Assembly: GCF_027744825.2 (NCBI RefSeq) | Contig: NW_026527054.1 | Span: 2,046,001 to 2,110,000, forward strand | Source: Synchiropus splendidus | Lineage: Eukaryota > Chordata > Actinopteri > Syngnathiformes > Callionymidae | Direction of reading: 5' to 3' | DNA: 64,000 bases | In this document: positions 46,791 through 60,400 of the stretch, piece after piece | Layout of the letters: the number at the start of each line of letters is the position of its first letter | How positions within the stretch are numbered: the first letter of the stretch is position 1 | Position numbers and translations under genes: made by a program | Notes under the pieces: generated by a model | Seen by the model: the letters and a program-made list of their open reading frames with translations, nothing else | What the model was told of the DNA's origin: nothing | Databases searched by the model: none

Positions 46791-49150
46791 GTGTAAATTT
46801 CATTTACTGAATCTTCCCTGAGAATTAATGGCACATGCACAAAACGCGTTTTTAGCCTGAGATAAGGTGGGTTCCGGAACGCCAAACGTAAAAATGTTGA
46901 TAACTTTGGAACAACATTTCAGACAGCTTAGATTTGATGTGCAACTACTAGAAAGACCCTTTCTGCTATAGTGGGGGGTGAAAATTTCATGTTCTGAAGC
47001 TTCCGTGCAAAGTTATGGCACAATGCAGAAAACGCGTTTTCAGCCTGAGATAAGGTTGATTCCGGAACGCCAAACATAAAAATGTTGATAACTTTGGAAA
47101 AACATTTCAGACAGCTTAGATTTGATGTGCAACTACTCGAAAGACCCTTTCTGCAATAGTGGGAGGTTAAAATTTCATGTTCTGAAGCTTCCCTGCAAAG
47201 TTATGGCACAATGCAGAAAATGCGTTTTCAGCCTGAGATAAGGTCGATTCCAGAACGCCAAACATAAAAATGTTGATAACTTTGGAAAAACACTTCAGAC
47301 AGCTTAGATTTGATGTGCAACTACTCGAAAGATCCTTTCCGCTATAGTGGGAGGTGAAAATTTCATTTTCTGAATCTTCCCTGAGAATTAATGGCTCAAT
47401 GCACAAAACGCGTTTTCAGCCTGAGATAAGGTGGGTTCCGGAACGCCAAACATAAAAATGTTGATAACTTCAGAAAAACACTTCAGACAGCTTAGATTTG
47501 ATGTGCAACTACTAGAAAGAGCCTTTCTGCTACAGTGGGTGTTTAAAATTTCATGTTCTGAAGCTTCCCTGCAAAGTTGTGGCACAATGCAGAAAACGCG
47601 TTTTCAGCCTGAGATAACGTGGGTTCCGGAACTCCAAACATAAATATGTTGATAACTTTGGAAAAACACTTCAGACAGATTAGATTTGATGTGCAACTAC
47701 TAGAAAGACCCTTAATGCTATTGTGGGAGGTTAAAATTTCTTGTTCTGAAGATTCCCAGCAAAGTTATGGCATAAAGCAGAAAACGCGTTTTCAGCCTGA
47801 GACAAGGTTGGTTCCGGAACGCCAAACATGAAAATGTTGATAACTTTGGAAAAAACATTTCAGACAGCTTAGATTTGATGTGCAACTACTAGAAAGACCC
47901 TTTCTGCTATAGTGGGAGGTGAAAATTTCATGTTCTGAAGATTCCCAGCAAAGTTATGGCATAAAGCAGAAAACGCGTTTTCAGCCTGAGACAAGGTGGG
48001 TTCCGGAACGCCAAACATAAAAATGTTGATAACTTTGGAAAACCACTTCAGACAGCTTTGATTTGATGTGCAACTACTAGCCTTTCTGCTATAGTGGGAG
48101 GTGAAAATTTCATTTTCTGAAGCTTCCCTGCAAAGTTATGGCACAATGCGTAAAACGCGTTTTCAGCCTGAGATAAGGTCGATTCCGGAACGCCAAACAT
48201 AAAAATGTTGATATTTTTCGAAAAGCACTTTAGACAGCTTAGATTTGATGTGCAACTACTAGAGAGACCCTTTCTGCTATAGTGGGAGGTCAAAATTTCA
48301 TGTTCTGAAGCTTCCCTGGAAAATTATGGGACAATGCAGAAAACAATTTTTCAACCTGACATAAGGCCGATTCCGGGACGCCAAACATAAAAATGTTGAT
48401 AACTTTCGAAAAACACTTCAGACAGCTTAGATTTGATGTGCAACTACTAGAAAAACCCTTTCTGCTATAGTGGGAGGTGTAAATTTCATTTACTGAATCT
48501 TCCCTGAGAATTAATGGCACATGCACAAAACGCGTTTTCAGCCTGAGATAAGGTGGGTTCCGGAACGCCAAACGTAAAAATGTTGATAACCTTGGAACAA
48601 CACTTCAGACAGCTTAGATTTGATGTGCAACTACTAGAAAGACCCTTTCTGCTATAGTAGGGGGTGAAAATTTCATGTTCTGAAGCTTCCCTGCAAAGTT
48701 ATGGCACAATGCAGAAAACGCGTTTTCAGCCTGAGATAAGGTTGATTCCGGAACGCCAAACATAAAAATGTTGATAACTTTGGAAAAACATTTCAGACAG
48801 CTTAGATTTGATGTGCAACTACTCGAAAGACCCTTTCTGCAATAGAGGGAGGTTAAAATTTCATGTTCTGAAGCTTCCCTGCAAAGTTATGGCACAATGC
48901 AGAAAATGCGTTTTCAGCCTGAGATAAGGTCGATTCCAGAACGCCAAACATAAAAATGTTGATAACTTTGGAAAAACACTTCAGACAGCTTAGATTTGAT
49001 GTGCAACTACTCGAAAGATCCTTTCTGCTATAGTGGGAGGTGAAAATTTCATTTTCTGAATCTTCCCTGAGAATTAATGGCTCATTGCACAAAACGCGTT
49101 TTCAGCCTGAGATAAGGTGGGTTCCGGAACGCCAAACATAAAAATGTTGA
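46151..49150. repeat. Nine-monomer tandem repeat (1,686-bp offset)
   Basis: Copy 1 is 46151-47836 and copy 2 is 47837 to about 49150, where it breaks off after seven monomers. The markers GCCAAACATGAAAATG (46135, 47821), the 6-bp-deleted monomer (46394, 48080), and AACAATTTTTCAACC all recur at 1,686. Copy 1 continues with AACTTCAGAAAAACAC near 47468, copy 2 with AACTTTGCAAAAACAC, which marks the break. Confidence 0.87.
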
Positions 49151-49898
49151 TAACTTTGCAAAAACACTTCAGACAGCTTAGATTTGATGTGCAACTACTA
49201 GAAAGACTCTTAATGCTATTGTGGGAGGTTAAAATTTCTTGTTCTGAAGATTCCCAGCAAAGTTATGGCATGAAGCAGAAAACGCGTTTTCAGCCTGAGA
49301 TAAGGTGGGTTCCGGAACGGCAAACATAAAAATGTTGATAACTTTGGGAAAACACTTCAAACAGCTGAGATTTGATGTGTAACTACTAGAAAGACCCTTT
49401 CTGCTATTGTGGGAGGTGAAACTTTCATGATCTGAAGCTTCCCTGCAAAGTTATGGCACAATGCAGAAAACGCGTTTTCAGCCTGAGATAAGATTGATTC
49501 CAGAACGCCAAACATAAAAATGTTGATAACTTTGGAAAAACACATCAGACAGCTTAGATTTGATGTGCAACTACTAGAAAGACCCTTTCTGCTATAGTGG
49601 GAGGTGAACATTTCATGTTCTGAAGCTTCCCTGCAAAGTTATGGCACAATGCAGAAAACGCGTTTTCAGCCTGAGATAAGGTGGGTTCCGGAACGCCAAA
49701 CACAAAAATGTTGATATCTTATGAAAAACACTTCAGACAGCTTAGATTTGATGTGCAACTACTAGAAAGACCCTTTCTGCGATAGTGGGAGGTGAACATT
49801 TCATGTTCTGAAGCTTCCCTGAGAAGTTATGGCACAATGCAGAAAACACGTTTTCAGCCTGAGATAAGGTGGGTTCCGGAACGCCAAACGTAAAAATG

Positions 49899-50274
49899 TT
49901 GATAACTTTGGAACAACACTTCAGACAGCTTAGATTTGATGTGCAACTACTAGAAAGACCCTTTCTGCTATAGTGGGAGATGAAAATTTCATGTTCTGAA
50001 ACTTCCTTGCAAAGTTATGGCAAAATGCAGAAAACGCGTTTTCAGCCTGAGATAAGGTTGATTCCGGAACGCCAAACATAAAAATGTTTATAACTTTGGA
50101 ACAACACTTCAGACAGCTTAGATTTGATGTGCAACTACTAGAAAGACCCTTTCTGCTATAGTGGGAGATGAAAATTTCATGTTCTGAAACTTCCTTGCAA
50201 AGTTATGGCAAAATGCAGAAAACGCGTTTTCAGCCTGAGATAAGGTTGATTCCGGAACGCCAAACATAAAAATG
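49899..50274. repeat. Adjacent near-identical monomers
   Basis: The two monomers 49899-50086 and 50087-50274 agree almost throughout, sharing GGGAGATGAAAATTTC, GAAACTTCCTTGC and GGCAAAATGCAG. The visible difference is TTGATAAC against TTTATAAC at the start. Neighbouring monomers elsewhere rarely agree this well. It is the clearest single-monomer duplication in the window. Confidence 0.85.
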
Positions 50275-50650
50275 TTTATAACTTTGGAAAAACACTTCAG
50301 ACAGCTTAGATTTGATGTGCAACTACTAGAAAGACCCTTTCTGCGATAGTGGGAGGTGAACATTTCATGTTCTGAAGCTTCCCTGAGAAGTTATGGCACA
50401 ATGCAGAAAACACGTTTTCAGCCTGAGATAAGGTGGGTTCCGGAACGTCAAACGTAAAAATGTTGATAACTTTGGAACAACACTTCAGACAGCTTAGATT
50501 TGATGTGCAACTACTAGAAAGACCCTTTCTGCTATAGTGGGAGATGAAAATTTCATGTTCTGAAACTTCCTTGCAAAGTTATGGAAAAATGCAGAAAACG
50601 CGTTTTCAGCCTGAGATAAGGTGGGTTCCGGAACGCCAAACATAAAAATG

Positions 50651-52535
50651 TTGACAACTTTCCAAAAACACTTCAGACAGCTTAGATTTGATGTGCAACT
50701 ACTAGAAAGACCCTTTCTGCTATAGTGGGAGGTCAAAATTTCATGTTCTGAAGCTTCCCTGCAAAGTTATGGCACAATGCAGAAATCGCGTTTTCAGCCT
50801 GACATAAGGTGGGTTCCGGAAAGCCAAACATAAAAATGTTGATAACTTTGGAAAAAACATTTCAGACAGCTTAGATTTGATGTGCAACTACTAGAAAGAC
50901 CCTTTCTGCTATAGTGGGAGGTGAACATTTCATGTTCTAAAGCTTCCCTGCAAAGTTATGGCACAATGCAGAAAACGCGTTTTCAGCCTGAGATAAGGTG
51001 GGTTCCGGAACGCCAAAAACACAAAAATGTTGATATCTTTGGAAAAACACTTCAGACAGCTTAGATTTGATGTGCAACTACTAGAAAGACCCTTTCTGCG
51101 ATAGTGGGAGGTGAACATTTCATGTTCTGAAGCTTCCCTGAGAAGTTATGGCACATTGCAGAAAACACGTTTTCAGCCTGAGATAAGGTGGGTTCCGGAA
51201 CGCCAAACGTAAAAATGTTGATAACTTTGGAACAACACTTCAGACAGCTTAGATTTGATGTGCAACTATTAGAAAGACCCTTTCTGCTATAGTGTGAGGT
51301 CAAAATTTCACGTTCTGAAGCTTCCCTGGAAAGTTATGGGACAATGCGTGAAACGGGTTTTCAGCCTGAGATAAGGTCAATTCCGGAACGCCAAACATAA
51401 AAATGTTGATAACTTTCCAAAAACGCTTCAGACAGCTTAGATTTGATGTGCAACTACTAGAAAGACCCTTTCTGCTATAGTGGGAGGTCAAAATTTCATG
51501 TTCTGAAGCTTCCCTGCAAAGTTATGGCACAATGCAGAAATCGCGTTTTCAGCCTGACATAAGGTGGGTTCCGGAAAGCCAAACATAAAAATGTTGATAA
51601 CTTTGGAAAAAACATTTCAGACAGCTTAGATTTAATGTGCAACTACTAGAAAGACCCTTTCTGCTATAGTGGGAGGTGAACATTTCATGTTCTAAAGCTT
51701 CCCTGCAAAGTTATGGCACAATGCAGAAAACGCGTTTTCAGCCTGAGATAAGGTGGGTTCCGGAACGCCAAACACAAAAATGTTGATATCTTTGGAAAAA
51801 CACTTCAGACAGCTTAGATTTGATGTGCAACTACTAGAAAGACCCTTTCTGCGATAGTGGGAGGTGAACATTTCATGTTCTGAAGCTTCCCTGAGAAGTT
51901 ATGGCACATTGCAGAAAACACGTTTTCAGCCTGAGATAAGGTGGGTTCCGGAACGCCAAACATAAAAATGTTGATAACTTTGGAACAACACTTCAGACAG
52001 CTTAGATTTGATGTGCAACTATTAGAAAGACCCTTTCTGCTATAGTGTGAGGTCAAAATTTCATGTTCTGAAGCTTCCCTGGAAAGTTATGGGACAATGC
52101 GTGAAACGGGTTTTCAGCCTGAGATAAGGTCAATTCCGGAACGCCAAACATAAAAATGTTGATAACTTTCCAAAAACACTTCAGACAGCTTAGATTTGAT
52201 GTGCATCTACTAGAAAGACCCTTTCTGCTATAGTGGGAGGTGAAAATTTCATGTTCTGAAGCTTCCCTGCAAAGTTATGGCACAATGCAGAAATCGCGTT
52301 TTCAGCCTGAGATAAGGTTGGTTCCGGAACGCCAAACATAAAAATGTTGATAACTTTGGAAAAAACATTTCAGACAGCTTAGATTTGATGTGCAACTACT
52401 AGAAAGACCCTTTCTGCTATAGTGGGAGGTGAAAATTTCATTTTCTGAAGCTTCCCTGCAAAGTTATGGCACAGTGCAGAAAACGCGTTTTCAGTTTGAG
52501 ATAAGGTGTGTTCCGGAACGCCAAACATAAAAATG
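50651..52535. repeat. Four-monomer tandem repeat, two full copies and a partial third
   Basis: Copy 1 is 50651-51405, copy 2 is 51406-52158, and a two-monomer third copy starts at 52159. Each begins with AACTTTCCAAAAAC and carries AAATCGCGTTTTC, a monomer with AAAAAACATTTC, and one with GATATCTTTGG. Copy 1 is 2 bp longer because of GCCAAAAACACAAAAATG near 51013, where copy 2 has GCCAAACACAAAAATG. Confidence 0.85.
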
Positions 52536-54174
52536 TTAATAATTTTCGAAAAACGCTTCAGACAGCTTAGATTTGATGTGCAACTACTAGAAAGACCCTT
52601 TCTGCTATAGTGGGAGGTCAAAATTTCATGTTCTGAAGCTTCCCTGGAAAGTTATGGGACAATGCGTGAAACGCGTTTTCAGCCTGAGATAAGGTCGATT
52701 CCGGAACGCCAAACATAAAAATGTTGATAACTTTCCAAAAACACTTCAGACAGCTTAGATTTGATGTGCAACTACGAGAAAGACCCTTTCTGCTATAGTG
52801 GGAGGTGAAAATTTCATGTTCTGAAGATTCCCAGCAAAGTTATGGCATAAAGCAGAAAACGCGTTTTCAGCCAGAGATAAGGTGGGTTCCGGAACGCCAA
52901 ACATAAAAATGTTGATAACTTTGGAAAAAACATTTCAGACAGCTTAGATTTGATGTGCAACTACTAGAAAGACCCTTTCTGCGATAGTGGGAGGTGAACA
53001 TTTCATGTTCTGAAGCTTCCCTGAGAAGTTATGGCACATTGCAGAAAACACGTTTTCAGCCTGAGATAAGGTGGGTTCCGGAACGCCAAACATAAAAATG
53101 TTAATAATTTTCGAAAAACGCTTCAGACAGCTTAGATTTGATGTGCAACTACTAGAAAGACCCTTTCTGCTATAGTGGGAGGTCAAAATTTCATGTTCTG
53201 AAGCTTCCCTGGAAAGTTATGGGACAATGCGTGAAACGCGTTTTCAGCCTGAGATAAGGTCGATTCCGGAACGCCAAACGTAAAAATGTTGATAACTTTG
53301 GAACAACACTTCAGACAGCTTAGATTTGATGTGCAACTACTAGAAAGACCCTTTCTGCTATAGTGGGAGGTGAAAATTTCATGTTCTGAAACTTCCTTGC
53401 AAAGTTATGGCAAAATGCAGAAAACGCGTTTTCAGCCTGAGATAAGGTTGATTCCGGAACGCCAAACATAAAAATGTTGATAACTTTGGAAAAAAACTTC
53501 ATACAGCTTAGATTTGATGTGCAACTACTAGAAAGACCCTTTCTGCTATAGTGGGACGTGGAAATTTCATTTTCTGAAGCTTCCCTGCAAAGTTATGGCA
53601 CAATGCGTAAAACGCGTTTTCAGCCTGAGATATGGTCGATTCCGGAACGCCATACATAAAAATGTTGTTAACTTTGGAAAAACAGTTCAGACAGCTTAGA
53701 TTTTATGTGCAACTACTCGAAAGACCCTTTCTGCTATAGTGGGAGGTGAACATTTCATGTTCCGAAGCTTCCCTGCAAAGTAATGGCACAATGCAGAAAA
53801 CGCGTTTTCAGTTTGAGATAAGGTGTGTTCCGGAACGCCAAACATAAAAATGTTGATAATTTTCGAAAAACGCTTCAGACAGCTTAGATTTGATGTGCAA
53901 CTACTAGAAAGACCCTTTCTGCTATAGTGGGATGTCAAAATTTCATGTTCTGAAGATTCCCAGCAAAGTTATGGCATAAAGCAGAAAACGCGTTTTCAGC
54001 CTGAGATAAGGTGCGTTCAGGAACGCCAAACATAAAAATGTTGATAACTTTGGAAAAACACTTCAGACAGTTTAGATTTGATGTGTAACTACTAAAAAGA
54101 CTCTTTCTGCTATAGTGGGAGGTGAAACTTTCATGTTCTGAAGCTTTCCGTCAAAGTTATGGCACAATGCAGAA
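52536..54174. repeat. Mixed block E monomers between the tetramer and octamer tandems
   Basis: A monomer with AATTTTCGAAAAACGC occurs near 52543, 53108 and 53860 (565 and 752 bp apart, three and four monomers), mostly followed by GGGAGGTCAAAATTTC. The rare GTTTGAGATAAGGTGTG occurs near 52494 and 53811. No regular unit tiles the stretch. Confidence 0.75.
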
Positions 54175-57100
54175 AACACGTTTTCAGCCTTAGACAAGGT
54201 GGGTTCTGGAACGCCAAACAGAAAAATGTTGATAACTTTGGAAAAACACTTCAGACAGCTTAGATTTGATGTGCAACTACTAGAAAGACCCTTTCTGCTA
54301 CAGTGGGAGGTGAACATTTCATGTTCTTAAGCCTCCCTGCAAAGTTATGGCACAATGCAGAAAACGCATTTTCAGCCTGAGATAAGGTGGGTTCCCGGAA
54401 CGCCAAACACAAAAATGTTGATATCTTTGGAAAAACACTTCAGACAGCTTAGATTTGATGTTCAACTACTAGAAAGACCCTTTCTGCGATAGTGGGAGGT
54501 GAACATTTCATGTTCTGAAGCTTCCCTGAGAAGTTATGGCACAATGCAGAAAACACGTTTTCAGCCTGAGATAAGGTGGGTTCCGGAACGCCAAACGTAA
54601 AAATGTTGATAACTTTGGAACAACACTTCAGACAGCTTAGATTTGATGTGCAACTACTAGAAAGACCCTTTCTGCTATAGTGGGAGGTCAAAATTTCATG
54701 TTCTGAAGCTTCCCTGGAAAGCTATGGGACAATGCGTGAAACGCGATTTCAGCCTGAGATAAGGTCGATTCCGGAACGCCAAACATAAAAATGTTGATAA
54801 CTTTCGAAAAACACTTCAGACAGCTTAGATTTGATGTGCAACTACTAGAAAGACCCTTTCTGCTATAGTGGGAGGTGAAAATTTCATGTTCTGAAGCTTC
54901 CCTGCAAAGTTATGGCACAATGCAGAAATCGCGTTTTCAGCCTGAGATAAGGTTGGTTCCGGAACGCCAAACATAAAAATGTTGATAACTTTCGAAAAAC
55001 ACTTCAGACAGCTTAGATTTGATGTGCAACTACTACAAAGACCCTGTCTGTTGTAGTGGAAGGTGAAAATTTCATGTTCTGAAGCTTCCCTGCAAAGTTA
55101 TCGCACAATGCAGAAAACGCGTTTTCAGCCTGAGATAAGGTGGATTCCGGAACGCCAAACATAAAAATGTTGATAACTTTGGAAAACCACTTCAGACAGC
55201 TTAGATTTGATGTGCAACTACTAGAAAGACCCTGTCTGTTATAGTGGGAGGTGAAAATTTCATGTTCTGAAGCTTCCCTGCAAAGTTATGGCACAATGCA
55301 GAAAACGCGTTTTCAGCCCGAGATAAGGTCGTTTCCGGAACGCCAAACATAAAAATGTTGATAGCTTTCGAGAAACACTTCAGACAACTTATATTTGATG
55401 TGCAACTACTCGAAAGACCCTGTCTGTTATAGTGGGAGTTGAAAATTTCATGTTCTGAAGCTTCTCTGCAAAGTTAAGGAACAATGCAGAAAACGCGTTT
55501 TCAGCCTGAGATAAGGTGGATTCCGGAACGCCAAACATAAAAATGTTGATAACTTTGGAAAACCACTTCAGACAGCTTAGATTTGATGTGCAACTACTAG
55601 AAAGACCCTGTCTGTTATAGTGGGAGGTGAAAATTTCATGTTCTGAAGCTTCCCTGCAAAGTTATGGCACAATGCAGAAAACACGTTTTCAGCCTTAGAC
55701 AAGGTGGGTTCTGGAACGCCAAACAGAAAAATGTTGATAACTTTGGAAAAACACTTCAGACAGCTTAGATTTGATGTGCAACTACTAGAAAGACCCTTTC
55801 TGCTACAGTGGGAGGTGAACATTTCATGTTCTTAAGCCTCCCTGCAAAGTTATGGCACAATGCAGAAAACGCATTTTCAGCCTGAGATAAGGTGGGTTCC
55901 CGGAACGCCAAACACAAAAATGTTGATATCTTTGGAAAAACACTTCAGACAGCTTAGATTTGATGTTCAACTACTAGAAAGACCCTTTCTGCGATAGTGG
56001 GAGGTGAACATTTCATGTTCTGAAGCTTCCCTGAGAAGTTATGGCACAATGCAGAAAACACGTTTTCAGCCTGAGATAAGGTGGGTTCCGGAACGCCAAA
56101 CGTAAAAATGTTGATAACTTTGGAACAACACTTCAGACAGCTTAGATTTGATGTGCAACTACTAGAAAGACCCTTTCTGCTATAGTGGGAGGTCAAAATT
56201 TCATGTTCTGAAGCTTCCCTGGAAAGCTATGGGACAATGCGTGAAACGCGTTTTCAGCCTGAGATAAGGTCGATTCCGGAACGCCAAACATAAAAATGTT
56301 GATAACTTTCGAAAAACACTTCAGACAGCTTAGATTTGATGTGCAACTACTAGAAAGACCCTTTCTGCTATAGTGGGAGGTGAAAATTTCATGTTCTGAA
56401 GCTTCCCTGCAAAGTTATGGCACAATGCAGAAATCGCGTTTTCAGCCTGAGATAAGGTTGGTTCCGGAACGCCAAACATAAAAATGTTGATAACTTTCGA
56501 AAAACACTTCAGACAGCTTAGATTTGATGTGCAACTACTACAAAGACCCTGTCTGTTGTAGTGGAAGGTGAAAATTTCATGTTCTGAAGCTTCCCTGCAA
56601 AGTTATCGCACAATGCAGAAAACGCGTTTTCAGCCTGAGATAAGGTGGATTCCGGAATGCCAAACATAAAAATGTTGATAACTTTGGAAAACCACTTCAG
56701 ACAGCTTAGATTTGATGTGCAACTACTAGAAAGACCCTGTCTGTTATAGTGGGAGGTGAAAATTTCATGTTCTGAAGCTTCCCTGCAAAGTTATGGCACA
56801 ATGCAGAAAACGCGTTTTCAGCCCGAGATAAGGTCGTTTCCGGAACGCCAAACATAAAAATGTTGATAGCTTTCGAGAAACACTTCAGACAACTTATATT
56901 TGATGTGCAACTACTCGAAAGACCCTGTCTGTTATAGTGGGAGTTGAAAATTTCATGTTCTGAAGCTTCTCTGCAAAGTTAAGGAACAATGCAGAAAACG
57001 CGTTTTCAGCCTGAGATAAGGTGGATTCCGGAACGCCAAACATAAAAATGTTGATAACTTTGGAAAACCACTTCAGACAGCTTAGATTTGATGTGCAACT

Positions 57101-57184
57101 ACTAGAAAGACCCTGTCTGTTATAGTGGGAGGTGAAAATTTCATGTTCTGAAGCTTCCCTGCAAAGTTATGGCACAATGCAGAA
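54175..57184. repeat. Eight-monomer tandem duplication (1,505-bp units)
   Basis: Copies 54175-55679 and 55680-57184 share the odd variants CAGCCTTAGACAAGG, GCCAAACAGAAAAATG, TTCTTAAGCCTCCC, GGGTTCCCGGAACG, and CTACTACAAAGACCCTGTC at a constant offset of 1,505. I noticed only isolated differences, such as ACGCGATTTCAG against ACGCGTTTTCAG near 54743 and CCGGAACGCC against CCGGAATGCC near 55149. The near-identity implies a very recent duplication. Confidence 0.88.
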
Positions 57185-57426
57185 AACGCGTTTTCAGCCC
57201 GAGATAAGGTCGTTTCCGGAACGCCAAACATAAAAATGTTGATAGCTTTCGAGAAACACTTCAGACAACTTATATTTGATGTGCAACTACTCGATAGACC
57301 CTGTCTGTTATAGTGGGAGTTGAAAATTTCATGTTCTGAAGCTTCTCTGCAAAGTTAAGGAACAATGCAGAAAACGCGTTTTCAGCCTGAGATAAGGTGA
57401 GTTCCGGAACGCCAAACATAAAAATG

Positions 57427-60400
57427 TTGATAACTTTGGAAAAACACTTCAGACAGCTTAGATTTGATGAGCAACTACTATAAAAACCCTTTCTGCTATA
57501 GTCGGAGGTGAAAATTTCATGTTCTGAACCTTCCCTGCAAAGTTATGGCACAATGCAGAAAACGCGTTTTCAGCCCGAGATAATGTCGTTTCCGGAACGC
57601 CAAACATAACAATGTTGATAACTTTGGAAAAACACCTCAGACAGCTTAGATTTGATGTGCAACTATTAGAAAGACCCTTTCTGCTATAGTGGGAGGTCAA
57701 AATTTCATGTTCTCAATCTTCCATGGAAAGTTATGGGACAATGCAGAAAACGCGTTTTCAGCCAGAGATAAGGTGGGTTCCGAAACGCCAAACATAAAAA
57801 TATTGATAACTTTGGAAAAACTCTTTAGACAGCTTAGATTTGATGTGCAACTACTAGAAAGACCCTTTCTGTTATAGTGGGAGGTTAAAATTTCATGTTC
57901 TGAAGATTCCCTACAAAGTTATGTCACAATGCAGAAAACGCGTTTTCAGGCTCACATAAGGTCAATTCCGGAACGCCAAACATAAAAATGTTCATAACTT
58001 CGGAAAAACACTTCAGACAGCTAGGATTTGATGTACAAGTACTAGAAAGACCCTTTCTGCTATAGTGGGAGGTGAAAATTTCATGTTCTGAAGCTTCCCT
58101 GCAAAGTTATGGCACAATGCGTAAAACGTGTTTTCAGCCTGAGATAAGGTCGATTCTGGAACGCCAAACGTAAAAATGTTGATAACTTTGCAACAACACT
58201 TCAGACAGCTTAGATTTGATGTGCAACTACTGGAAAGACCCTTTCTGCTATAGTGTTAGGTCAAAATTTCATGTTCTGAAGCTTCCCTGGAAAGTTATGG
58301 CACAATGCAGAAAACACGTTTTCAGTCTGAGATAAGGTTGATTCCGGAACGCCAAACATAAAAATGTTGATAACTTTGGAAAAACACTTCAGACAGCTTA
58401 GATTTGATGTGCAACTACTAGAAAGACCGTATCCGCTATAGTGGTAGGTTAACATTTCATGTTCTGAAGCTTCCCTGAAAAGTTATGGCACAATGCAGAA
58501 AACGCGGTTTCAGCCTGAGATTAGGAGGGTTCCAGGACGCCAAACATAAAAATGTTGATAACTTTGGAGAAACACTTCAGACAGCTTAGATTTGATGTGC
58601 AACTACTAGAAAGACCCTTTCTGCTACAGTGGGAGGTGAAAATTTCATGTTCTGAAGCATCCCTGCAAAGTTATGCCACAATGCAGGAAACGCGTTTTCA
58701 GCCTGAGATAAGGTCGATTCCGGAAAACCAAACATAAAAATGTTGACAACTTTGGAAAAACACTTCAGACAGCTTAGATTTGATGTGCAACTACTAGAAA
58801 GAACCTTTCTGCTATAGTTGGAGGTGAAAATTTCATGATCTGAAGTTTCCCTCCAAAGTTATGGCACAATGCAGAAAACACGTTTTCAGCCAGAGATAAG
58901 GTGGGTTCCAGAACGCCAAACATAAAAATTTTGATAACTTTGGAAAAACACTTCAGACAGCTTAGATTTGATGTGCAACTACTGGAAAGACCCTTTCTGC
59001 TATAGTGTTAGGTCAAAATTTCATGTTCTGAAGCTTCCCTGGAAAGTTATGGGACAATGCAGAAAATAATTTTTCATCCTGAGATACGGTCGATTCTGTA
59101 ACGCCAAACATTAAAATGTTGATAACTTTGGAAAAACACTTCAGACAGCTTAGATTTGAAGTGCAACTACTAGAAAGACCATTTCTGCCATAGTGGGAGG
59201 TGAAAATTTCATGTTCTGAAGCTTCCTTGCAAAGTTATGGCACAATGCACAAAACGCGTTTTCGGCCTGAGATAAGGTCGATTCAGGAACACCAAACAAA
59301 AAAAATGTTGAAAACTTTCGAAAAACACTTCAGACAGCTTAGATTTGATGTGCAACGACTGGAAAGAACCTTTCTGCTACAGTGGGAGGTGAAAATATCA
59401 TGTTCTGAAGCTTCCCTGCAAAGTTATGGCACAATGCGTAAAACGCGTTTTCAGCCTGAGATGAGGTTGATTTCAGAACGCCAAACATAAAAATGTTGAT
59501 AACTCAGGAAAAACTCTACAGACAGCATTGATTTGATGTGCAACTACTAGAAAGACCCTTTCTGCTACAGTGGGAGGTGAAAATTTCATGTTCTGAAGCA
59601 TCCCTGCAAAGTTATGCCACAATGCAGGAAACGCGTTTTCAGCCTGAGATAAGGTCGATTCCGGAACGCCAAACATAAAAATATTGATAACTTTGGAAAA
59701 ACACTTGAGACAGCTTAGATTTGATGTGCAACTACTAGAAAGACCCTTTCTGCTATAGTGGGAGTTGAAAATTTCATGTTCTGAAGTTTCCCTGCAAAGT
59801 TATGGCACAATGCAGAAAACACGTTTTCAGTCTGAGATAAGGTTCATTCCGGAACGCCAAACATAAAAATGTTGATAACTTTGGAAAAACACTTCAGACA
59901 GCTTAGATTTGATGTGCAAGTACTAGAAAGACCCTATCCGCTATAGTGGTAGGTTAACATTTCATGTTCTGAAGCTTCCCTGAAAAGTTATGGCACAATG
60001 CAGAAAACGCGTTTTCAGCCTGAGATTAGGAGGGTTCCAGGACGCCAAACATAAAAATGTTGATAACTTTGGAGAAACACTTCAGACAGCTTAGATTTGA
60101 TGTGCAACTACTAGAAAGACCCTTTCTGCTATAGTGGGAGTTGAAAATTTCATGTTCTGAAGTTTCCCTGCAAAGTTATGGCACAATGCAGAAAACACGT
60201 TTTCAGTCTGAGATAAGGTTGATTCCGGAACGCCAAACATAAAAATGTTGATAACTTTGGAAAAACACTTCAGACAGCTTAGATTTGATGTGCAACTACT
60301 AGAAAGACCCTATCCGCAATAGTGGTAGGTTAACATTTCATGTTCTGAAACTTCCCTGAAAAGTTATGGCACAATGCAGAAAACGCGTTTTCAGCCTGAG

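Larger units (their letters stand above)
33020..49334. repeat. Block D: shuffled module array with irregular spacing
   Basis: Many monomer types recur in the same local order but at different distances. A 6-bp-deleted monomer appears seven times with spacings of 2624, 2814, 1311, 3002, 2063 and 1686 bp, each close to a whole number of monomers. Modules of about 7-10 monomers are reused, as listed below. Unlike block A, no single long unit tiles the block. Confidence 0.85.
49335..57426. repeat. Block E: short tandem HORs of one, four and eight monomers
   Basis: Identical or near-identical units recur at one-monomer (49899 and 50087), four-monomer (50651, 51406, 52159) and eight-monomer (54175, 55680) spacing. 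Frequent shared variants are CAAACACAAAAATG, CAAACGTAAAAATG, GGGAGGTCAAAATTTC, AAATCGCGTTTTC and GGTGAACATTTC. Confidence 0.83.
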
